Virus record (IMG/VR): IMGVR_UViG_3300001533_000595
Span: 636 to 24,169 of that record
Strand: one strand, 5' to 3'
From: a virus
DNA length: 23,534 bases
This document shows, in pieces, positions 7,642 to 15,098 of this stretch. The notes below the pieces were generated by a model. The model saw only the letters and a program-made list of their open reading frames with translations. It searched no databases and was not told the origin of the DNA. Each line of letters opens with the position of its first letter. Within the stretch, counting starts at the first letter, position 1. The translations under genes were made by a program, and so were the position numbers.

Positions 7642-8318
7642 CGTGAGGCCCCATAATCTTGGAGGGCTCCCCCGAGCTGAGAGAGAGCGGAAGCCCGTTG
7701 TCTCGGACCTGCCGGGGTGCTCGATTCGTCCCCCGTGTCCGCTGCCCGCTCCCGCCCCCGGTCCTTGCTCCTGCGCCCCCTCTCGACCCTGGGGCTCGGG
7801 ACGTCAATCTCCTCAAACTCCGCGGTCTGGATCTCCACGAGGGACACCGTGCAGACCAGAGCGCCCGCAGAGTCGACCTCCCGGGGCGCGGAGATCGACT
7901 CGATGGCCCATCCCTCGATGACGCGGCGCCCGCCTTCAACATCAACGAGAACACCGTCTCGACACAGCGCGCGGAGCTTCTCGAAAGCTCCCGCTGTCCT
8001 GGTCTCTGAGCCGTGATAGGACAGGACTGACGCGACACCGCCGCTGGGGAGGGACACGTCCGAGTAAGAGGCCGTCGAGCTGATCCGGAGGGGGGAGTTC
8101 GAGACGATCCCCACGAGGACCTCCCGGTCCTGGTTCGGGCGGATATGGTCTGTGATCGGTGCCCCGGTCTCCACGACGAGGGACGTCACAGTGGCGCTCA
8201 CGTCGTAGGTCTCGGTCTCGAGGACGTCGAAGGAGAGCTCCCCGAGGTCGTCGAGGATCTCATCCCCGCCCTCAGGAGTCGTGACCGTGCGCTCCCGGTT
8301 CCAGGAGATCGTGATCAT
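7638..8318 (-). CDS. Baseplate/distal tail protein (DUF6046 or Dit-like)
   Basis: The product is 226 aa. Residues 30-90 (DVLETETYDVSATVTSLVV, GAPITDHIRPNQDREVLVG) match the N-terminal pattern of phage baseplate proteins that follow the tape measure: a T-x-Y-x-x-x-x-T-x-x-x-V-E-x-G-x-x-I-x-D-H element. A second part (GAFEKLRALCRDGVLVDVEG, then REVDSAGALVCTVSLVEIQ) continues the fold. The last ~50 residues are Arg/Ser/Pro-rich and likely disordered. It probably lies at the tube-baseplate junction. ATG at 8318 overlaps the tape measure stop (ATGA). Confidence 0.72.
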   Translation of the reverse strand: MITISWNRERTVTTPEGGDEILDDLGELSFDVLETETYDVSATVTSLVVETGAPITDHIRPNQDREVLVGIVSNSPLRISSTASYSDVSLPSGGVASVLSYHGSETRTAGAFEKLRALCRDGVLVDVEGGRRVIEGWAIESISAPREVDSAGALVCTVSLVEIQTAEFEEIDVPSPRVERGRRSKDRGRERAADTGDESSTPAGPRQRASALSQLGGALQDYGASR

Positions 8319-9922
8319 GACGTGCCACCTTGCGCCGCTGCACCAGCGGGGAGAAGTGCTGCCTGGAGCTCCCTGTTCTGCCGCTCTTGGGCCGCCCGGA
8401 CCTTCGTCTCCACGATCCGTCCGACCTCTTGGGCGTCCGTGGCCTCGTTCGCCACGACGTTCACGGTCATCGGTGCCGTCACGGTCTGGTTCACCGGCTG
8501 GTTTCGCGGTGTCATGAGCAGATCAGCCCGAGGGCTCAACCCCCCGGCCCGGAAGCGGTCCGCTGCCGTGGGGGGCGGCGCGACGTCGGGCCGCACGGTC
8601 AGAAGGTGGGCCCGGGGGGCCTCCCCGCCGATCCGCCGTCTTTGAAGCGCCGTGGACTGCGCATCTGTGGCACTGGACCCCAGAGCAGCCCGCGCCATGG
8701 CCGGACCGACGACAGGGATCGAGCTGTAGAAGTCGCTCACGGCGCCTGAGAACCCCCGCTGAATATTTTGACCCTGTTGAAGCCCAAGCTCCCCAAAACC
8801 CCCGTCCTGCGACGAGTCGGTGAAGGCCGGGAGGTTGAGGAGCCCCGCGACGAAGTTGTACGTCTGGGACGCCCGCTGCTGGATCGCCTTCAACGCATCC
8901 GCCATCGCGTTGAGGGCCCTGGTCCCTGCGTTCGTGACCCCGACGAGCTCCCCGCCAGCGTCGATCAGATCCCGGATCACGGACTTGCCACCATTCATGC
9001 CGACCCAGAGGTCATCGATCACGAGGACCAGGGCAGCGACGGCGACGGCGATGACTGCGATGACAAGCGCCGTGGGGCTCATCGCGAGGAGCGCCGTCGT
9101 GGTGAGGGTGATGGCAGCGACGAGTCCCACGAGACCGACCTCCATGATGTGGGAGTGCTCCACGATGTCACCGACCCCGACGATCAGCCTGGTGAAGGTC
9201 CGGGTGATCCAGTTGATGGCGGGGATCACCCGGACGGCGATGGCGGACCTGAAGGAGTCGAAGGAGACCCGGAGGCGCGCCAGTGAGTCGGTCAACTCAA
9301 CGGATCTTCTGACCGCCAGCTCCGACAGACCTCCTCCGAGAGTATCCAGTTCTCGCTCGAGATCCTCCGTTCCGTTGGCTATCGAGGCAAGCATGGGCAT
9401 GAGCCTGGAGCCGGACTCACCCAAGATCCGTTGGGCGATGGCTGTGCGCTCCGTGCTGTTGGTCACTCCCTGAAGCCCGCGCCCTACAGCGATCAGCAGT
9501 TCCCGCCCGGTCAAGAGCTCCCCGTTGGCGTGCCGGACGTCTACCCCGAGCCGCCGGAAATAGTCCTGCTGCATTTGTCTCATCGACTGCGAGAATGCAG
9601 CCGCGTCGACACCCCCGAGCTGTGCGGCATGACGGAATACCTGGAGCTGTCGAACAGTGAGCCCGAGCTGTTGACTCGTCTTGTCAAGATCATCCCCAGC
9701 CCGGATTATCCCCCCGATGAACCGACCCATCGACCGGACCATCGCAGCGCCGCCGACGGCGACAGCGAGGCGCCCGAATGCAGAGCTCGCGGCCTGAACG
9801 ACAGGGGTGAGAGCGCGGAGCCTGTCGCGCACTTGATTGACGCTCTGGTTCCCCCGGGTGAGCTGTCGCCGAGGGTCGAAGCGGATATCGTACTCCGCGA
9901 AAATTTCCCGTAGTGCAGGCAT
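8315..9922 (-). CDS. Tail tape measure protein
   Basis: The product is 535 aa, short for the family. The N-terminal ~250 residues are helical with IIRAGDDLDKTSQQLGLTV and LQVFRHAAQLGGVDAAAFS, typical of tape measure proteins. A long hydrophobic region (261-303) resembles two membrane segments used during DNA entry. The C-terminal third is Pro/Ala/Arg-rich and ends in a helix (RIVETKVRAAQERQNRELQ). At about 0.15 nm per residue the tail would be near 80 nm. Its ATG at 9922 overlaps the stop of the short reading frame after the chaperone (TAATG). Confidence 0.9.
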   Translation of the reverse strand: MPALREIFAEYDIRFDPRRQLTRGNQSVNQVRDRLRALTPVVQAASSAFGRLAVAVGGAAMVRSMGRFIGGIIRAGDDLDKTSQQLGLTVRQLQVFRHAAQLGGVDAAAFSQSMRQMQQDYFRRLGVDVRHANGELLTGRELLIAVGRGLQGVTNSTERTAIAQRILGESGSRLMPMLASIANGTEDLERELDTLGGGLSELAVRRSVELTDSLARLRVSFDSFRSAIAVRVIPAINWITRTFTRLIVGVGDIVEHSHIMEVGLVGLVAAITLTTTALLAMSPTALVIAVIAVAVAALVLVIDDLWVGMNGGKSVIRDLIDAGGELVGVTNAGTRALNAMADALKAIQQRASQTYNFVAGLLNLPAFTDSSQDGGFGELGLQQGQNIQRGFSGAVSDFYSSIPVVGPAMARAALGSSATDAQSTALQRRRIGGEAPRAHLLTVRPDVAPPPTAADRFRAGGLSPRADLLMTPRNQPVNQTVTAPMTVNVVANEATDAQEVGRIVETKVRAAQERQNRELQAALLPAGAAAQGGTS

Positions 9923-10047
9923 TAGCCCTCCGCCTCGTCAAACATGTCCAAGGTTGCGTGAAGATCCAGGATATCGAGGATCGTGTGACGCTCCCGGAGA
10001 TCCGGAAGTGAAACATTGATCCGGGGGTCCGTGGCGAGTCGGAGCAT
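9922..10047 (-). CDS. Short second frame of the tail assembly chaperone (GT-like extension or separate 41-aa protein)
   Basis: In the frame -1 to the chaperone, translation is open from within the end of that gene and stops at a TAA overlapping the tape measure ATG. The segment reads AVEKGWLMLRLATDPRINVS then LPDLRERHTILDILDLHA, protein-like and rich in charged helix. Two readings fit. One is a programmed -1 shift near the C-run at 10070-10075, giving a ~221-aa fusion like lambda G-T. The other is independent start at ATG 10047, which has AGAAGG nine bases upstream. The coordinates given are for the second reading. Its position directly before the tape measure gene is the expected place for a chaperone extension. 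Confidence 0.6.
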   Translation of the reverse strand: MLRLATDPRINVSLPDLRERHTILDILDLHATLDMFDEAEG

Positions 10048-10061
10048 GAGCCAGCCCTTCT

Positions 10062-10586
10062 CTACGGCCGGGGGGACGTGAAATCGAGGGGCGGATCTTC
10101 CCCTTCTCTTGAGCTCCCTTCGATGCCGTCTGAGTCTGCTCCGGGGATCCCCCCGAGCAGACTCAGAGCACCACCGAAAAAATCCGCGAACTGAACCTCC
10201 AAGAAGAGCATGAGGACCGGGATCAAATCCTTCATGTTGAGGCGAAAATGTGTTTGAAGATCAGAGGCTAGCTTCCGCCAGCGGCCATCTTTGCCCCGGA
10301 TCTCAACGTGTCCACTCATGCTGTCCACGAGCGTCGCCAACCGGCGGTTTCCGAGACCTCGGAGGAGCCCGTGAAGGACTCCAGCGATCTGCTCGGTCTG
10401 CAGCGCCCCGAGGTCTATCTTCCGGGTCTCGAGATCCACGGGGAAGGCCCCGAAGAGCTGCTCCAGAGGCCCACCGACCGCTTCGAGGACGAGCTCTTCA
10501 AGGACGAACCAGTCCCCAAGGGGCATCATCACGGAGCGGTACTCCCTGCCGTTGATCCGCTTAATCTTGGACGGGATGGCACTCAT
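10062..10586 (-). CDS. Tail assembly chaperone (G-like)
   Basis: The product is 174 aa. The protein lies between tail tube and tape measure, which is the conserved slot of tail assembly chaperones. It is helical and acidic to neutral: GDWFVLEELVLEAVGGPLEQL, then IDLGALQTEQIAGVLHGLL, then FRLNMKDLIPVLMLFLEVQF. The end is a low-complexity tail (DSDGIEGSSREGEDPP). I do not recognise a named domain with certainty. The -1 frame opens after residue 153, so a fusion product could be made. ATG at 10586 overlaps the tube gene stop (ATGA). Confidence 0.72.
   Translation of the reverse strand: MSAIPSKIKRINGREYRSVMMPLGDWFVLEELVLEAVGGPLEQLFGAFPVDLETRKIDLGALQTEQIAGVLHGLLRGLGNRRLATLVDSMSGHVEIRGKDGRWRKLASDLQTHFRLNMKDLIPVLMLFLEVQFADFFGGALSLLGGIPGADSDGIEGSSREGEDPPLDFTSPRP
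10070..10075 (-). other. Candidate frameshift site (run of six C) at end of tail chaperone
   Basis: In the coding strand the end of the 174-aa chaperone reads TCC-CCC-CGG-CCG-TAG. A Pro tRNA on CCC could slip back one base and re-pair with CCC, entering the frame that ends at the tape measure start. It is not a canonical X-XXY-YYZ heptamer, since the A-site codon does not re-pair. Confidence 0.35.
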
Positions 10587-11023
10587 ACGCTCACCGCGCG
10601 CTCACGGTAGTTGACCCGCGGGATGTACAAATGGAAGGACCACTCAAAGCTCTGCGCCTCGTTGGTCTTCTGGATGTCGGGGACCTTCGTTAGACGGCAC
10701 GTGCCAGTGATCTCGAGGTTCGAGTTGAGATCCTCGAGGAGGAAGTCCCCGACTCCTACCCCGGTCTCGGAGTCAATGTCCGAGTAGTAGAGCGCGAAGA
10801 GATCCTCATTCGCGGGGCTCGGATCGAGCAGGGTGAGAGTCCCCTCCGCGATGTTGTTCCCCATTTTGTACGTGACGACGTCGCCATGGACGCCGGATTT
10901 CGCGCCGAATCCCTCGGGCAGGTTGATCTGGACGAACCCGTCGTCACCGCCGCCGGCCTCGATCAGGATGCCGCAGATTGATAGGTTCACAGCCTCGAGA
11001 TCGTAAACTTTCACGTCAGCCAT
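10583..11023 (-). CDS. Tail tube protein (DUF3277-like)
   Basis: The product is 146 aa, usual for a tube subunit. It reads MADVKVYDLEAVNLSICGIL, DGFVQINLPEGFGAKSGVHG, TYKMGNNIAEGTLTLLDPSP, NEDLFALYYSDID: a beta-sandwich with the G-x-x-G-x-x-T-x-x-L-x-x-x-S-x-x-N-x-x-L motif of DUF3277 tube proteins. It polymerises as hexamers around the tape measure inside the sheath encoded just upstream. The start at 11023 is chosen over an upstream in-frame one because GGAG lies seven bases before it and it lies one base after the sheath stop. The spacing suggests independent ribosome binding, fitting a highly made protein. Confidence 0.85.
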   Translation of the reverse strand: MADVKVYDLEAVNLSICGILIEAGGGDDGFVQINLPEGFGAKSGVHGDVVTYKMGNNIAEGTLTLLDPSPANEDLFALYYSDIDSETGVGVGDFLLEDLNSNLEITGTCRLTKVPDIQKTNEAQSFEWSFHLYIPRVNYRERAVSV

Positions 11024-11024
11024 A

Positions 11025-12410
11025 TCAATACTCCAGTGTTCCGGCAATCGTCACGGTGGCGATCGCGCCCGAGAGGGTGGCACCGAAAACGACGTCTGGG
11101 AGAGTCCTCGTGGCCTTGTCGATCGCTGAGATGTCCGCGGCCTTGGGGACCTCACAGAACTCTGACCCGGTGACGAACCCGTTCGGCTGGTATGCGCGGA
11201 TCGCCGCGAGGACAGCGCCCTTGATCTGTCCGATGCCCTTGTCGGTGTACGGCACCTTTCGGGATGCTCGGAACAAGGCGAGCACTCGGCTCTGAACCTC
11301 GAAGACCAAGGCGTCGATGAGCCGGATCTGGTCGATGAAGGTCTCGGAAGATCCGCAGGTCCAGCCCTTGTAAAGGTTTCCGTTGACGACGGTGACGCCG
11401 CCGACTGAGATCCCCTCATAGGTGTTCGTGTAGTCCGCGTGAGCCAAGGAGCTCTCACTCGTCGTCAGAGCGTCCGGGATCGGGCCGGAGATCGACTTGT
11501 ACATCCAGGCTTCGCTGCCGGGGGTCTCCGGCAAGAACCTTCCGGCGATGCCCGCGGAGAGGTACGTTTTGAGGGATGCTCCTGAGTAGGTCATCATGGT
11601 GCGGGTCCGGTCGGCTGCCACGAGAGTGGCTCCAATGCCCGTCCCTGCGATGACCGCCGCGTCCTGGCTCATCGCGCACATGGTCTTGTTCGTCGCGCTC
11701 TGGATCGACGTCGCCAGGAGGGCGAGCTCTGCGGCCCCGAAGGCGTCCGCGGGGATCAGCATGTACCAGTCTGCGTCCGCGGCCAGGATGGCTGTCATCT
11801 CCGCTGCGATGCCTCGGTCTGCGCTCTGGTCCGTGTAGGTGCAGTTCGTACGGGCGGAGACGTACCAGAGGCCATTTTCCCCGGGACCCGGAACGACCGC
11901 ACGGACCTGGACGACATCACCCACACCCGCGGAGACGAACTCCACAGTGTTACCAGCGGCGCCCCATCCTAAAACGTCCGCTTCGAGAAGGGCCGCAATG
12001 GCTGTGGCCTCCGCGGCCAAGCTCCCGCCCGCTGCTGTTCGGGTGTATGTCCTCGAGACCCCTCCCTTCGTCAAGGTGAACTCGATGGTCTCACCGGCCT
12101 CAAAAGTTGACGGCGCGATGTCGAAATCGTGGGTGAACGTTGAACGCCCGCAGAGTATTTTGAACGTAGGGGGCCTGGGGGTCTGCGCGGCAACAGCTTG
12201 CGCCGCCAGGTAGACCGGGTCCGTCGTGGCGAAGCCGTCCGCGACCAGATCCACCAACCCCGTGGACGTTGAGTAGCGCTTCGTTTTGGCGCTCGCCGCG
12301 ATGACTGTCGTGGGGACGTGGCCGAAGATCCCAGGCTCCCCGAATCCCAGGCGGGTGATCGATGGGGAGCCCACGGAGATCGTGACCGGAATGATGGTGT
12401 TGAGGTCCAT
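11025..12410 (-). CDS. Tail sheath protein (DUF3383-like)
   Basis: The product is 461 aa. The N-terminus (MDLNTIIPVTISVGSPSITR, FGEPGIFGHVP) is the usual sheath opening. The C-terminus has ETFIDQIRLIDALVFEVQSR, SRKVPYTDKGIGQIKGAVLA and FGATLSGAIATVTIAGTLEY, the DUF3383 arrangement in which the last strand exchanges with neighbouring sheath subunits. It contracts to drive the tube through the cell envelope. ATG at 12410 has AGGAG seven bases upstream, and ten bases separate it from the previous stop. A contractile tail (myovirus) is therefore indicated. Confidence 0.9.
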   Translation of the reverse strand: MDLNTIIPVTISVGSPSITRLGFGEPGIFGHVPTTVIAASAKTKRYSTSTGLVDLVADGFATTDPVYLAAQAVAAQTPRPPTFKILCGRSTFTHDFDIAPSTFEAGETIEFTLTKGGVSRTYTRTAAGGSLAAEATAIAALLEADVLGWGAAGNTVEFVSAGVGDVVQVRAVVPGPGENGLWYVSARTNCTYTDQSADRGIAAEMTAILAADADWYMLIPADAFGAAELALLATSIQSATNKTMCAMSQDAAVIAGTGIGATLVAADRTRTMMTYSGASLKTYLSAGIAGRFLPETPGSEAWMYKSISGPIPDALTTSESSLAHADYTNTYEGISVGGVTVVNGNLYKGWTCGSSETFIDQIRLIDALVFEVQSRVLALFRASRKVPYTDKGIGQIKGAVLAAIRAYQPNGFVTGSEFCEVPKAADISAIDKATRTLPDVVFGATLSGAIATVTIAGTLEY

Positions 12411-12420
12411 TTTTCAGCTC

Positions 12421-12975
12421 CTATGGGCCGACGTCGCCGTCCCATACCTCCGACCCCCCGGGGATCTCCAAGCTGGCATCATCGAGGGATTCGATGTAAG
12501 TCGTCGATGTATCTTCGGTTATCGCCGTCGCGTTGAAGGCGATGTCGATCTGGGCAACGGCCTTCTCCCGCCCGTCCTGCATGTCGGGGATCTCCGTCTC
12601 CGCGAGGACAGCGTTGACTGCGAGGTCATGAGCCGCGAAGGTGTATGTGCTACGAATCGGCAGCCGTAAAGAATCGCGGATTAACGAAGTGTAATGCAGC
12701 GCGTCGCCGTCGTCTGAAGCCCTGTCCGTGCGGATCTGCACCACGAGGGTGAAGACCCGCTGCCCGCTCTGGTAGTAGAGCAGATCACCCCCGGAGACCT
12801 CCCGCTGGAGGTCGTCACGGATGCCCAGGGATCTCCTGCCGGTGATCTCGAGGAGCGCGTAACCGGCGGAGTCGAAGCGCATGGAGCGTGGACGCCCACG
12901 CCAATAGACCGGTAGACCTGTGACGTCGGTGACCCAGGTCCCGAGGGTGTCCCGGATGTCACTCCAGTCAGCCAC
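12421..12975 (-). CDS. Tail terminator / neck protein (LIC12616/gp12-like)
   Basis: The product is 184 aa. It starts with helix MADWSDIRDTLGTWVTDVTG, then VYWRGRPRSM, YALLEITGRRSLGIRDDL and RVFTLVVQIRTDRASDDGD. This is the pattern of neck/tail terminator proteins that cap the tail tube: an alpha-beta fold with an amphipathic first helix and an F-x-x-x-V-Q-x-x-x-D strand. The C-terminal 30 residues are acidic and may be flexible. The start is GTG at 12975, supported by GAGGTG four bases upstream, and overlaps the previous gene by eight bases. Its place between the HK97-gp10-like gene and the sheath gene is the canonical one. Confidence 0.75.
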   Translation of the reverse strand: MADWSDIRDTLGTWVTDVTGLPVYWRGRPRSMRFDSAGYALLEITGRRSLGIRDDLQREVSGGDLLYYQSGQRVFTLVVQIRTDRASDDGDALHYTSLIRDSLRLPIRSTYTFAAHDLAVNAVLAETEIPDMQDGREKAVAQIDIAFNATAITEDTSTTYIESLDDASLEIPGGSEVWDGDVGP

Positions 12976-13423
12976 GTTTCACCTCGTAGGTGATCGAGCT
13001 GCGGAGCTGTCCCGTGTCGATGAGCGGGATATCCGCCCCCTTCCGGGCAATCGTGACCGGGGAGAGCGCCGGAGGGATGCCCTTGCTCATCCTCTTCTGG
13101 ATCTCTCCCTGTGCCCAGAGCCCGAAACGCTCGAGCTCTCGGGCTTCGTCTCCACCCTTGGCAATCCGTTGGGCGGCCTTCCGAAGACGTCCTTGGGCCG
13201 CGGAGAGAGCCTCATCGGCCCAATCCGCGATGAAAGATCTCCTCGGGACGCCGATCCCGAACTCATGCATGGTGGCAACGTCCGCGACCGTGTCCACGGC
13301 CACACCACCAGATCTGCCCTGCTTCGGTTTCGCGCCGTCGTCGGACATGACCCCGACGCGGACCCTGGCTGGTCGGAGCTGTTGCAGGAACTTTTTTGCT
13401 CCGTTGTCGCGCTCCCGGATCAT
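12968..13423 (-). CDS. HK97 gp10-like / Mu gpG-like neck protein
   Basis: The product is 151 aa. Visible motifs are MHEFGIGVPRRSFIADWAD (residues 52-70), the HExG...P.R.F. element of gp10-like head-tail proteins, and PLIDTGQLRSSITYEV (133-148), the (L)xDTGxLxxSI ending. Such proteins complete the neck between connector and tail. The start at 13423 (ATGA overlap with the previous stop) is preferred to the long upstream extension, whose Arg/Gly/Pro-rich sequence is a shadow of the neighbouring gene. Confidence 0.85.
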   Translation of the reverse strand: MIRERDNGAKKFLQQLRPARVRVGVMSDDGAKPKQGRSGGVAVDTVADVATMHEFGIGVPRRSFIADWADEALSAAQGRLRKAAQRIAKGGDEARELERFGLWAQGEIQKRMSKGIPPALSPVTIARKGADIPLIDTGQLRSSITYEVKRG

Positions 13424-13737
13424 ATCGAGGCCTTCCAACCGGGCACCCTGTAGGCTGTGCCCTTGAGGATGTCCCGGCGGTCGGCTTCCTTGCGGTAGGG
13501 GTTGATCGTGGCCTGATCCGGCTTGTGCATATCCCGGCCGTAGGGGTGATCGTAGAGCAGAGCACAGGCCTCGAGGTAGCGTCGGTCCGTCTCCTCGTTC
13601 GTGTCCGAATAGAGCTCGAAGGGGATCGCGTTGACCCTCACGAGAACATTGGTAATCACTGCGGGGGTGCTCGTGTTGGCGTCCTCCCATTCGGGATACG
13701 CTGCAACAAGCCCCGCCGCTGTGATTACCACAGCCAT
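13420..13737 (-). CDS. Head-tail connector candidate (DUF4054-like)
   Basis: The product is 105 aa. N-terminal MAVVITAAGLVAAYPEWEDA, then VNAIPFELYSDTNEETDRRY and LEACALLYDHPYGRD. The short helix with a Y-P-E-W/F element near residue 15, a central helical part and an LxxxHPYG-like segment resemble DUF4054/gp6-type connector adaptors, and the position two genes after the capsid is right. The match is by pattern and context only. ATG at 13737 overlaps the previous stop (TGATG). Confidence 0.55.
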   Translation of the reverse strand: MAVVITAAGLVAAYPEWEDANTSTPAVITNVLVRVNAIPFELYSDTNEETDRRYLEACALLYDHPYGRDMHKPDQATINPYRKEADRRDILKGTAYRVPGWKASI

Positions 13738-13964
13738 CAGAGACCCTCGACCCACTGTTGCGCGGTCTTGTTCGCGGGGGTCAACTTCCCAGCCTTAGCG
13801 AAGATCCGGACAGTAGGGTTGTTCCCGTCGAAGATCACCTCTTTTTTGGGCAAGATCCTCGTCTGCTTGAAGACGAGCTCCTTGTCAGGTCGGTCAAGTT
13901 TCACCGACGAGATGAACGGGACGATCATGTCGTTCCGCAGCTTCACGGGGTAGATCTCAGCCAT
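13737..13964 (-). CDS. Small protein between capsid and connector genes, unknown
   Basis: The product is 75 aa: MAEIYPVKLRNDMIVPFISS, then a lysine-rich beta-looking stretch (KELVFKQTRILPKKEVIFDG) and a helical end (ANKTAQQWVEGL). No family is recognised. It is basic, with eleven lysines and four arginines, unlike the acidic neighbours, so DNA or capsid-inner-surface contact is possible. Both ends overlap neighbouring genes (TGATG at 13964 and 13737), which argues that it is real. Confidence 0.7.
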   Translation of the reverse strand: MAEIYPVKLRNDMIVPFISSVKLDRPDKELVFKQTRILPKKEVIFDGNNPTVRIFAKAGKLTPANKTAQQWVEGL

Positions 13965-15097
13965 CAGATCCCGTCCATGTAGCCCACGGTGAGGGGCATC
14001 GAGATAGCCGCGCCGCCGAGCTTCGAGCGACCGGCGACCCGGTAGTTGAATCCATGGCGCTCGGGCATCTCCAGGCTGAAGCGTCGGGGTTCCAGAACCT
14101 TGACCATGTCCGGGCTGTAGGTGAAGGCCATCATGCGAGGGCCTGTTCCTGCCGCGTCGTAGGTGTCCGCTCGGGGCGAAGCCTCGACGATCGACAGCCC
14201 GGGATAATCCTGTTGCAGAGCCGCCAGGACGTTGAGATCCGTCTCGGTTCGACGGACGCTCAGGTATCGCCAGCTCTCCGACGGAACGACCAGCCGGTTC
14301 GGCCGCATGTAGGTCGCCGTGTAGATCCCCTCGATGAGGGCTCTGCAGTCGCCGACGATCTGGTCATGGGTCGCTGTGACCCAGTTGCCGGTGACCACAC
14401 CGGTAGGGGGGATGTTCCCGTCGTTGTAGAGGCCGATGATCCCACGCTCCGGGACACCCTGCAACGAGACGAGCTCGAAGATCCGCTCGGCTGCTCGGTT
14501 GAGCGCCGCCAACTTTTCGGTCTGGAGGGGGACGCCCGCGAAGGCCGCGGCCTCCAGCTCGTCCATCGACCAGGAGAAGGCTCGGGCGAAAGCCAGGAGG
14601 TTGAAAACGTCCTCTTCGCCGTCGATCTCGACCTCGATGATGTCATCGGACTTCGAGGTCAGGATCCCGAGGTCGTCATCATCCCGGTCCACGATCCGGC
14701 GGATCGCGAAGGTCTTCGCGCCCGGGGGGATCGAGGCATCGATCGGGAAGGTCGACCGGACCTTGTTGGGGATGTAGAGGGTCGGGACGAGGCGGGCGAC
14801 AACGTGCTTCAGCATCGTCGCGAAGAGTCTGGTCTCCCCTGCGTCAGCACGCCAGCCCGATGCCGCACACTCGGCGGAGTCCTGAACGAACATCCGAGCA
14901 AGGCGCTCGAGAGCTGCGTCGTTCGGGTTCACGCGGGAGTCCGACCAGTGGCTGCCCAGGACGAAGTCCCGATCAGCCACGGGGAGAGCATCGGCGCGAA
15001 GCTGACGCCCACGGGCGACATCCCGGAGGACACCCTGGCAGATCTGCTCACCCTCAGCATGGGCGCGGAGGATGCTGTCGATGCGTTCTTGGCTCAT
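13964..15097 (-). CDS. Major capsid protein (DUF2184-like)
   Basis: The product is 377 aa. DUF2184/HK97-fold features: KVRSTFPIDASIPPGAKTFA (residues 112-131), FNLLAFARAFSWSMDELEAA (165-184) followed by LQTEKLAALNRAAERI, where El..A...g..L...K..AA is typical. Then GIIGLYND, and late NRLVVPSESWRYLS and FNYRVAGRSKLGGAAISMPL. It has a helical N-terminal part (~90 residues) that could act as a delta domain. The start at 15097 has GGAG seven bases upstream and lies one base after the preceding stop. The longer upstream reading is Arg/Pro-rich and unlike protein. Confidence 0.88.
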   Translation of the reverse strand: MSQERIDSILRAHAEGEQICQGVLRDVARGRQLRADALPVADRDFVLGSHWSDSRVNPNDAALERLARMFVQDSAECAASGWRADAGETRLFATMLKHVVARLVPTLYIPNKVRSTFPIDASIPPGAKTFAIRRIVDRDDDDLGILTSKSDDIIEVEIDGEEDVFNLLAFARAFSWSMDELEAAAFAGVPLQTEKLAALNRAAERIFELVSLQGVPERGIIGLYNDGNIPPTGVVTGNWVTATHDQIVGDCRALIEGIYTATYMRPNRLVVPSESWRYLSVRRTETDLNVLAALQQDYPGLSIVEASPRADTYDAAGTGPRMMAFTYSPDMVKVLEPRRFSLEMPERHGFNYRVAGRSKLGGAAISMPLTVGYMDGI

Positions 15098-15098
15098 A

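Noticed and set aside
13424-13690. 89-residue N-terminal extension of the HK97-gp10-like protein
   Set aside because: Its sequence is the out-of-frame shadow of the connector candidate; the ATG at 13423 overlaps the previous stop.
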